DNA from: Phycisphaerae bacterium
Lineage (GTDB): Bacteria; Planctomycetota; Phycisphaerae; UBA1845; UTPLA1
Assembly (NCBI GenBank): GCA_035275405.1
Contig: DATEMU010000014.1
Span: forward strand, 1 to 64,000
Reading direction: 5' to 3'
DNA: 64,000 nucleotides
Under the pieces are notes generated by a model that was not told the DNA's origin, did not search any database, and saw nothing but the letters and a program-made list of their open reading frames with translations. The translations under genes and the position numbers were made by a program. This document shows positions 36,112 through 42,978 of this stretch, in pieces (the stretch's first letter is position 1; every line of letters begins with the position of its first letter).

Positions 36112-36250
36112 TTGAATGACAAAGGTTTACAACACTATGCGGGGTTTGCGGGGTTACTTCTGCTTCTCTGGCGCACGCGCGCGCGCGGGCGCACGCGCGA
36201 GGCGCATTGAACCGACCAGAATAATCCCCGCAAACCCCCGTAACCCCGCA
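36051..36250. repeat. CCCCGCAAA iteron cluster around an alternating CG tract
   Basis: At least eight copies of (A)AACCCCGCA or its complement: 36051, 36061, 36073 (reverse), 36092, two at 36138-36157 (reverse), and two or three at 36225-36250. AAACCCCGCA-CTT-TGCGGGGTTT at 36060-36082 is a perfect hairpin. The clusters at 36138-36157 and 36225-36250 are inverted around a CGCACGCGCGCGCGCGGGCG tract. It overlaps the last codons of the primase gene. Candidate replication origin or regulatory array. From 36251 to 36650 I see no convincing gene. Confidence 0.65.
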
Positions 36251-36650
36251 GACAAGATCGTTGCCGCGCGTGGCCGATGGGCTGCGCGTTGGAGGATCGC
36301 ATGGAGTGCCCTGAGCGTGGCATCTTTGGGTTCAATGGTTCCTTCCCGGCGATGCTGCGCGCTGAGGGCGTTGGGAACCGTCAAGGGATTAGAAACACTT
36401 TCGCGCTGTCCGATTTTTCACAACCCGCGCCGCCGCCGTGAGTTGCGTGCGATCTGGCCCGGGCCGGCCTTGGCAAGTTCTAGGCGTCGGCCCACGTCGC
36501 GACCCGTTGGGCCGTGGGCGACACGGCGCGAGGCGGCGTACCGATCGTCGCCCAGGCCGCCCGGTCGCGACGTTGGCGAACGTGGCGCGTTGAGGGCGAG
36601 AGTTGGCGGCGGCGTGGGAGCCATGAGCGGTCGTCGCCGGAGTGACGGGC

Positions 36651-37232
36651 ATGGACCCTGAGGTCTTCAATCTGTCGCCCATGGAGGCGGGTTTTGGGCA
36701 CATCGCGAACGAGTTTGGTTCGTACTTGCGCAATGTGACCCTGCCGATCTTGGTCCGGCGTTCGAGCCAATTGCTTTTCGATGCCTTCGCCTTTTTCTCC
36801 CTCGAAGCCCTCCAGCAGTTTCAAATCCAATCAGCCTACCTTGCGTGGGGGATCGCCAGCATTTCCAACGCCGGCGGCTTGCTGCAGGTCGGGGTGATCA
36901 ACGAAGCGCTTTCGGCATCGGACGCCATGCTGTTTGCGGCGATCGGTGCCGCGACACCCCTCGCTGCCGACATTCCGGTCGTTGGCCCACAGGCGACGGA
37001 TCTGGCGTCGGTTATCGACGTCCTCCAAGCTTCGGCCCAAGCCGGTGGAGCGATCGGGTTGGGTTGGAGTTACGAGTTCGGCGCCGGCACCAGGCAGTGC
37101 ACGCTGGACGAGCCGCAGCTGATCATCGAAGCCACCCCTACGTTCAACCTCGCGACGATGGGTTCAGCGGCGATGTTCATGTTCAAAGCCGCCCGAAGGC
37201 GACGGCGAAGGGGCCGGCGACGGCGGAGATAG
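36651..37232 (+). CDS. Hypothetical element-encoded protein
   Basis: 193 residues from ATG 36651 (GGAG 8 bases upstream). Mostly small and hydrophobic residues: SLEALQQFQIQSAYLAWGIA, AMLFAAIGAATPLAADIPVV and ending in a run of about twelve arginines. Low-complexity helices and a basic tail might indicate a DNA- or membrane-associated protein; no family recognised. It precedes the ParB-methyltransferase gene by 25 bases and is probably co-transcribed with it. Confidence 0.55.
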   Translation: MDPEVFNLSPMEAGFGHIANEFGSYLRNVTLPILVRRSSQLLFDAFAFFSLEALQQFQIQSAYLAWGIASISNAGGLLQVGVINEALSASDAMLFAAIGAATPLAADIPVVGPQATDLASVIDVLQASAQAGGAIGLGWSYEFGAGTRQCTLDEPQLIIEATPTFNLATMGSAAMFMFKAARRRRRRGRRRRR

Positions 37233-37257
37233 CCCAGGGCTGACAGGACGTCGAACG

Positions 37258-38628
37258 ATGCAAATTGAAATGATGCCGATCGATGCGGTTCGCGAGTACC
37301 AGAAGAACCCGCGGGTCATCAGCGAGGAAGCCATCGCCGCCGTGGCCCAATCGATCAAGTCGTTCGGGTTCAAAGTCCCGGTTATTTTGGACGCCGACGG
37401 CGTTTTAATTGCCGGGCATTCACGGATCCGGGCTGCTCGGAGTTTGGGGCTGAAGGAGGTTCCTGCGATTCGCGCGACGGATCTGACGCCCGAGCAGATC
37501 AAAGCGTTTCGTATCGCAGATAATCAGGTCGGGACATTGTCCAAGTGGGACTTTGATTTGCTCCCGATCGAGATGGCCGAGTTGAAGGACGTCAACATCG
37601 ACTGGGGGTCGTTTGGATTTGACGCCGACCAGCTGGCCGTCATATTCGACCCGGGCGTGAAGCAAGGTTTGACCGATCCCGACGAAATTCCCGCGCCACC
37701 CGACGCGGCCACGACGAAGCCCGGCAACCTGTGGCTGCTGGGCGACCACCGCCTACTCTGCGGCGATTCCTCCAGCGCCGCCGACGTCGATCGATTGCTC
37801 GACGGCGCGCCCATCCACCTCGTGAATACCGACCCGCCATACAACGTCAACGTCGAGCCACGATCGAACAACGCTCGCGCCGCCGGTTCGAAGGCCCTTC
37901 CAGCCATAGCGAAGAAGAAGGCTCACCTCCAAGGGTTCGATGACGCCAGGCAGGGGAAGCCGAAGCCGACGACGAGCAAGATGCGGGCGAAGGACCGCGT
38001 ACTGGCGAACGACTTTATGTCGGCCGCCGATTTCGACAAAGTCCTGCTCGCATGGTTCGGCAACATTGGCCGCGTGCTGGTGCCGGGCGGATGCTTCTAT
38101 ATCTGGGGCGGCTTTGCGAATTGGGCGAACTATTGCCGAGCGTTGGCGACCTGCGGTCTTTACTTCGCGCAGGGGATCACTTGGGTCAAGGACCATCCGG
38201 TGCTGGGCAGAAAAGATTTTATGAACGACTGCGAGCACGCGTGGTATGGATGGCGGGAAGGCGCTGGCCACAAGTTCTATGGGCCAAACAATGCGAGAAA
38301 TGTCTGGCCCATCAAGAAGGTCAATCCACAATCGATGATCCATTTGACGGAGAAGCCGGTGGAGCTGGCGATTCGCGCCATGCAGTATTCCTCGCGCGCC
38401 GGCGAAAACGTTTTGGACCTCTTCGGCGGCAGCGGTTCGACGTTGATCGCGGCGGAACAGACCGGCCGCAAGGCGTATTTGATGGAACTCGATCCGCTCT
38501 ATTGTGATGTAATCGTTTCTAGATTTGAAGGCTTTAGTGGGACAAAGGCCAAGCAAATCAATGCCGAGGATAAATCTGCGTCAACTGAGAAGTTTGGTGA
38601 GCAAAGCGCCGAGAATCACGCCAAGTAA
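37258..38628 (+). CDS. ParB-domain / DNA methyltransferase fusion
   Basis: 456 residues. Residues 1-100 are a ParB/Srx-like nuclease-fold domain (IDAVREYQKNPRVISEEAIA, VLIAGHSRIRAARSLGLKEV with the G-H-x-R motif). From about 160 comes a DNA methylase of the N4/N6 class: GNLWLLGDHRLLCGDS, catalytic TDPPYNVN near 190, then LDLFGGSGSTLIAAEQTGRK near 385 (SAM-binding). This fusion is common in phages and integrative elements and may protect element DNA from host restriction, including the type III system in this window. Complete and apparently functional. Its 3' end overlaps the convergent gene by 48 bases. Confidence 0.9.
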   Translation: MQIEMMPIDAVREYQKNPRVISEEAIAAVAQSIKSFGFKVPVILDADGVLIAGHSRIRAARSLGLKEVPAIRATDLTPEQIKAFRIADNQVGTLSKWDFDLLPIEMAELKDVNIDWGSFGFDADQLAVIFDPGVKQGLTDPDEIPAPPDAATTKPGNLWLLGDHRLLCGDSSSAADVDRLLDGAPIHLVNTDPPYNVNVEPRSNNARAAGSKALPAIAKKKAHLQGFDDARQGKPKPTTSKMRAKDRVLANDFMSAADFDKVLLAWFGNIGRVLVPGGCFYIWGGFANWANYCRALATCGLYFAQGITWVKDHPVLGRKDFMNDCEHAWYGWREGAGHKFYGPNNARNVWPIKKVNPQSMIHLTEKPVELAIRAMQYSSRAGENVLDLFGGSGSTLIAAEQTGRKAYLMELDPLYCDVIVSRFEGFSGTKAKQINAEDKSASTEKFGEQSAENHAK

Positions 38629-39018
38629 TCCGATGACAGTACCCCACATCGCCATCCGTCGATCGCTCTTCGCTTCTCGTCGATCGGATTCACGGCGTTC
38701 AAGTTCCGCGGCCGCCGGAAAAAACATACCGGGGGTGTACGGATAGAAAAAGCAGGACTCCCCTCTTTCGGCACGGAGACGAGATTGTAAATCAGCGCCG
38801 ACACTGTCGTGTGGATTCGCGTCGTCCCAGACATTATGAAAGCATGCCAGATGATAATTCGACCCACATGCCATCATCGGGCCTACTCCACGCTCCAGAT
38901 CCTCTCGCATCTTCTGTGTGACGAGCATTTTGTTGTCTGCCCCCGTGGAGGGACGATCCCAGCGCATCAGAAAATGACATTTGAGACAGGAATGTCGCGG
39001 CGTCGGCGGCTGTTCCAT
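38581..39018 (-). CDS. Cysteine-rich protein with C-terminal membrane helix
   Basis: 145 residues from ATG 39018 (MEQPPTPRHS); the frame is open to 39078. HSCLKCHFLMRW near the start and MMACGSNYHLACFHNVWDD give paired cysteines and histidines that may bind zinc. A helical charged linker (AAAELERRESDRREAKSDRR) leads to a tail anchor (MWGTVIGLLGVILGALLTKL). No family recognised. It converges on the ParB-methyltransferase gene. Confidence 0.6.
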   Translation of the reverse strand: MEQPPTPRHSCLKCHFLMRWDRPSTGADNKMLVTQKMREDLERGVGPMMACGSNYHLACFHNVWDDANPHDSVGADLQSRLRAERGESCFFYPYTPGMFFPAAAELERRESDRREAKSDRRMAMWGTVIGLLGVILGALLTKLLS

Positions 39019-39119
39019 ACACCCCATTCTAATTGGATACACAGCGAATTCGAGAGTGATTATCAAATACCGGAGCAACGCCCCGCAGATCGCGAGGCGT
39101 TGGTGAAGGGGACGTGATG

Positions 39120-39344
39120 TCAGCGGCTTTGGACGATGGTCACCTGGAACTCCTGGCCGTCATCGGTGGTGATGACCAGCCCGGGGTCCGTCGTCATCAT
39201 GCCGACCTCCTCGTAGGTGGCGATCCGCCGCAGCCCCTCGACGTGGTCGGCCAAGTCGTTGGCGGGATCGTCGGCGTCGTCCCGGCCGCGCAGGACGTCG
39301 TCGAGCAGGTCGCGCAGTTGGTCTTGCAGGTCACGCGTCGTCAT
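39120..39344 (-). CDS. Small acidic phage-type protein
   Basis: 74 residues, rich in D and L: MTTRDLQDQLRDLLDDVLRG, then ATYEEVGMMTTDPGLVIT. No known motif. Last of a three-gene minus-strand set (40097 to 39120) with spacing of 3 bases to the gene before it. Confidence 0.55.
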   Translation of the reverse strand: MTTRDLQDQLRDLLDDVLRGRDDADDPANDLADHVEGLRRIATYEEVGMMTTDPGLVITTDDGQEFQVTIVQSR

Positions 39345-39347
39345 CGC

Positions 39348-39689
39348 CTACGCCCCCTTCCCAGTCGATGCGAACTGGCCGCGTTCCACCTTCTTGAACC
39401 GGGCGTCTTTGCCCTTGTCATTGATTTCCCGCAGCATCGCGGCGTAGAGCGTGGCGTGCGGCGTCTTGCCGCCCGGGCTCTTCCACAGGCCCTTCTCGGC
39501 CATCACCGTGATCAACTCCCCGGCCCGCATCGGCTTGGACGCCTTGGCCAGGACCTGCGCGGCCGCGTCCAGGGCGCTGACGCGCTTGGGCTTGGGCGCG
39601 GCCTTGGTCTTCGCCGTCTTGCCATTAGTCGCCGCCGTCGCCTTCGCGCCGGCCTTCTTGGTTGTCTTGTTCTTCTTGCTCGTACTCAT
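39348..39689 (-). CDS. HARE-HTH winged-helix protein with a Lys/Ala-rich arm
   Basis: 113 residues. The first ~40 are Lys/Ala/Thr-rich (KKNKTTKKAGAKATAATNGK), histone-tail-like. Residues 42-108 form a HARE-HTH domain: ALDAAAQVLAKASKPMRAGE, LITVMAEKGLWKSPGGKTPH, ATLYAAMLREI and RFKKVERGQFA, the 'HB1-ASXL-restriction endonuclease' fold seen in phage and R-M proteins. Probably DNA-binding and reactive to modified or invading DNA. Middle gene of the minus-strand set upstream of the divergent terminase genes. Confidence 0.75.
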   Translation of the reverse strand: MSTSKKNKTTKKAGAKATAATNGKTAKTKAAPKPKRVSALDAAAQVLAKASKPMRAGELITVMAEKGLWKSPGGKTPHATLYAAMLREINDKGKDARFKKVERGQFASTGKGA

Positions 39690-39746
39690 CGATCTACTCC
39701 TTACAAAAGGTCCTGCCGCGCCTACGCGGCGCGGCGTTGTTCACAT

Positions 39747-40097
39747 TCATTCGCCGTAGATGAATTCCGCCAGCCCCGCGGCCAGGAGGTCGACGATCTT
39801 CTGGGCGATCGGCGTGGCGGCGGGGACGTCCGCGCCTCTGTCCCAGTTGTAGACCACCTCGCGGTCGGCGATTCGCCGCAGCCACAACTTCGAGATGCGG
39901 CTGTCGTCCAGTTCGTAGGATTCCGATTGGGCATGCTCGGCGAAAACCAGCGCCTCGAAATGGTGTCCGGCAATCGCTCCTGTCACCCACGCCCCACCGC
40001 TGTGCGTGCGGCGCTGAATTTTCTTGATCTCCATCGAATCCATCAGGTCGAGGGCGTCGTCTTCGCGTTCGGTTGGGTTGGCGTTCTCGGTCATCAT
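39747..40097 (-). CDS. Hypothetical phage-associated protein
   Basis: 116 residues from the ATG ATG pair at 40097 (AAAGGAG upstream decides this start over the 40166 one). The N-terminal acidic part (MMTENANPTEREDDALDLMD) precedes an alpha/beta domain: TGAIAGHHFEALVFAEHAQS, YELDDSRISKLWLRRIADRE. Seen as a small gene beside planctomycete terminases, but no function known to me. First gene of the minus-strand set, divergent from the terminase block. Confidence 0.65.
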   Translation of the reverse strand: MMTENANPTEREDDALDLMDSMEIKKIQRRTHSGGAWVTGAIAGHHFEALVFAEHAQSESYELDDSRISKLWLRRIADREVVYNWDRGADVPAATPIAQKIVDLLAAGLAEFIYGE

Positions 40098-40300
40098 CGT
40101 TTGCTCCTTTGCATGTACGTCTATGGCGTACACCCACATGAGGGCAAGTTCGGCGACCGGAAGCAAGGCCCGGGGGCCATCATTCCGGCCGGAATTCGCA
40201 GAATCTTCTCTGGTTATTTACGCCAAACGCGACGCCGTCAGGCGCGCGAATTGCATGGCTGCGGCCGTTGGCCTAGGGCCCCGGCGCGGGAGGCGGCGTG

Positions 40301-40537
40301 ATGTCAGGACATGTCCTTAGCCCGCCTACCCAACCTAACAGGCCTGCGCTGAATCCCAATGCGCTGTCTGTGGCGGATGCGGCGCGCCTGCTCAGCGCCG
40401 GATGCGGCCAGTTGATTACGGCGGAGATGATCGAGGCCGACATCGCCGCCGGCGCGGCGGCCAATGGCGACGGAATGATCAACCTCGTGCACTACGCGGC
40501 GTGGCTGGTGAAGGAGATGGCCGGTTGTGGCGATTGA
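40301..40537 (+). CDS. Small protein preceding the terminase, possible small-subunit
   Basis: 78 residues from ATG 40301 (GGGAGG 7 bases upstream). NPNALSVADAARLLSAGCGQ and LITAEMIEADIAAGAAANGD look like a short helix-turn-helix followed by a repeat-like motif. It overlaps the terminase start by 11 bases, the place where a terminase small subunit is usually found. That role is suggested by position only. Confidence 0.6.
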   Translation: MSGHVLSPPTQPNRPALNPNALSVADAARLLSAGCGQLITAEMIEADIAAGAAANGDGMINLVHYAAWLVKEMAGCGD

Positions 40538-42854
40538 TCCCCGGCGTCTGCGCCCGACGCAGTTGGTCCAACTGCTCAACTCGACGCCGCTGGGAACCGT
40601 CACCAGCGAACGGCAACTCTATCGTCATCGCGAGCGGGCCGGCCTGCGGATCGTCGCCGCCGGCGATTCCTCCAAGCTTGATCTGCTTCGGTATCTGGCA
40701 TGGCTGGTCCTTGAGCGCCATCGTCCCCGCCCCGAATTCGATGGCCTGACCGGCTACGAGGCCCAGAAGGAACGGGCCCGCGAACGCAACCTCCTGCTCT
40801 CCCGCTCCGGCCGGGACATCGGTGAGCTGCCCGCCGTGGTGAATGTCGAACGGAAGGAGAAGGCCTCCCGCGACTTCCGGTACTTCTGCGAGCAGTATTT
40901 CCCCAAGACCTTCTGCCTGCCCTGGTCGGACGACCATCACAAAGTCATCGGCCTCATCCAGGTCGTGGTCCTGGAGGGCGGACAGTTCGCCATTGCGCTT
41001 CCCCGCGGCGGCGGCAAGACCGTCCTGGTCGAGACCGCCGCACTCTGGGCGATGCTGTACGGCCATCGCCCCTTCGTGGCCATCATCGGGCCGGATGAAG
41101 GCCATGCGGTCGAGCGGGTCAAGAACCTCCGCACCGAGCTGGAACACAACGATCTCTTGTTGGAAGACTTTCCGGAGGTCTGTCTGCCCATTCGTAGGCT
41201 GGAAGGCATCAACCAGCGGCGGCTGCTCTATCAGGGCGAGTACATCCACATGGAGTTCACCGCCAAGCGGATCGTGCTGCCCTCCATTCCCGGCAGCAAG
41301 GCGGCCGGCGCCATCATCGAGACGACCGGTCTCACCGGCCAGATCCGCGGCCTAAATTACAAAATGCGTGACGGCAGGACGCTGCGCCCGTCCCTGTGCA
41401 TCGTGGATGATCCGCAGACGAGGGAATCGGCGCACAGCCCCACCCAATGTCACCATCGCGAAAAGATCATCAACGGCGACATCATGGGATTGGCCGGTCC
41501 GGGCGCTTCCATCGCCGTGTTACTGCCCTGCACCGTCATCCAACCGGACGACCTGGCCGATCGGCTCTTGGACCCCGAGAAGAACCCCCAATGGAATGGC
41601 CAGCGGACCAAAATGGTCTATGCCTGGCCGAAGAACGAGGAGCTGTGGGCCAAGTACGTGGCCCTGCGGCGTGACACCCAGCGGTCCTGCGGCGGACAAC
41701 TGGGGAAGATCGCCGAGGCCTGCAACGCCTACTATGCGAAGCACCGCGAGGCGATGGATAAAGGGGCCGTCATCGCCTGGGCGCACCGCCACAAGGCCGA
41801 GGAGCTGTCGGCCCTTCAGCATGCCTGGAACCTCCGCATCGACCTAAAAGAGGAGGCCTTCTTCGCGGAATATCAAAATGAACCCTTGCCGGAAGGCCAA
41901 GTCGACGTCGATCTGCTCACCGCCGACCAGATCGCCGCCAAGGGCAATGGCCTGAAGCGCGGGATTATTCCGAAGGAGGCCACGAGCCTCACGATGTTCG
42001 TCGATGTCCAGGGCAAGGCGCTCTTCTACATGGTCGTCGCCTGGGGGCAGGACTTCACCGGCTACGTGGTCGACTATGGCACCGAGCCGGATCAGAAGCG
42101 GTCCTACTTCGCGCTGCGTGAAGTCCAGCGGACCCTGGCCCAGGCCATGCCCGGGGCTGGTCAGGAGGCGGCCATCGTGGCGGGGCTGGAAAGATTGACC
42201 GAGGCGACGATTGGCCGAGAGTGGCTGCGCGAGGATGGGACCATCGCCCGCATCGATCGCTGCCTGATCGATGCCGGCTGGGGGCCGATGACCCATACGG
42301 TCTATCAATTCTGTCGGCAGAGTAAGTACGCCCACGTGGTTGTACCCAGCTATGGGCGCTACGTCGGGGCCGCCAGCCTTCCCTTCACCGACTACCAGAA
42401 GCAGCCCGGAGACCGGATAGGCCTGAATTGGCGCATCCCCGCCACGTCTAAGCGGATTTGTCGGTACGTGATCTTCGACACCAATTTCTGGAAGAGTTTC
42501 ATTCAATCGCGCCTTGCCGTGGCCAAGGGCGATCCAGGTTCGCTGACGCTCTTCGGCCGCAAGCCCGAACTTCACCGCCTGTTGGCCGAGCACCTGACCA
42601 GCGAGTACCGCGTACCCACCGAAGGCCGGGGCCGGACCGTCGAGGAATGGAAGCTCCGCGTGGATGGTAGTGACAATCACTGGCTGGATGGCGTCGTCGG
42701 CTGCGCCGTCGCCGCCTCCATCCAGGGCGTCGAGCTGGCGGAGATGAAGCTCTACAAGCGGAAGTTTCGGCGCGTCAGCTACGCGGAGATGCGACACAGG
42801 ATCCTAAACGGGGATTCAGCCAGGCCGCCGACCAACGAGTCGCAGATGTCTTAA
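40527..42854 (+). CDS. Phage terminase large subunit, full length
   Basis: 775 residues from GTG 40527 (AAGGAG 10 bases upstream). The N-terminal ~110 residues contain helices for portal or small-subunit contact. ATPase: P-loop FAIALPRGGGKTVLVETAAL at about 153-172, Walker B SLCIVDDPQTRESA near 290. Nuclease: LTMFVDVQGKALFYMVV near 488, RIDRCLIDAGWGP near 575 and the C-terminal DGSDNHWLDGVVG block. It packages DNA into procapsids, but no capsid or portal genes are near, so a helper phage or loss of those genes is implied. It is the parent type of the scattered fragments at 1.6, 3.8, 7.2, 46.8, 48.7 and 51.5 kb. Confidence 0.9.
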   Translation: MAIDPRRLRPTQLVQLLNSTPLGTVTSERQLYRHRERAGLRIVAAGDSSKLDLLRYLAWLVLERHRPRPEFDGLTGYEAQKERARERNLLLSRSGRDIGELPAVVNVERKEKASRDFRYFCEQYFPKTFCLPWSDDHHKVIGLIQVVVLEGGQFAIALPRGGGKTVLVETAALWAMLYGHRPFVAIIGPDEGHAVERVKNLRTELEHNDLLLEDFPEVCLPIRRLEGINQRRLLYQGEYIHMEFTAKRIVLPSIPGSKAAGAIIETTGLTGQIRGLNYKMRDGRTLRPSLCIVDDPQTRESAHSPTQCHHREKIINGDIMGLAGPGASIAVLLPCTVIQPDDLADRLLDPEKNPQWNGQRTKMVYAWPKNEELWAKYVALRRDTQRSCGGQLGKIAEACNAYYAKHREAMDKGAVIAWAHRHKAEELSALQHAWNLRIDLKEEAFFAEYQNEPLPEGQVDVDLLTADQIAAKGNGLKRGIIPKEATSLTMFVDVQGKALFYMVVAWGQDFTGYVVDYGTEPDQKRSYFALREVQRTLAQAMPGAGQEAAIVAGLERLTEATIGREWLREDGTIARIDRCLIDAGWGPMTHTVYQFCRQSKYAHVVVPSYGRYVGAASLPFTDYQKQPGDRIGLNWRIPATSKRICRYVIFDTNFWKSFIQSRLAVAKGDPGSLTLFGRKPELHRLLAEHLTSEYRVPTEGRGRTVEEWKLRVDGSDNHWLDGVVGCAVAASIQGVELAEMKLYKRKFRRVSYAEMRHRILNGDSARPPTNESQMS

Positions 42855-42978
42855 GCAACACGTCGGAAGGCGTCGTCGCATAGTCTGAGGTGATTTTCTC
42901 CGGGCGACGCCTGGGCCACTATGGCCTCGATCGCTTCGCCGCCGACTGGGCCGTGGCGATCTCGATCTAGGTGTCGAG

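Noticed and set aside
36116-36661. 181-residue frame starting right after the primase
   Set aside because: Its codons are made of the CCCCGCA and CG-alternating repeats; low-complexity Arg/Ala sequence, no domain.
39114-40301. 395-residue plus-strand frame over the small phage genes
   Set aside because: Antisense to three small genes with good starts; overlaps their ribosome-binding sites.
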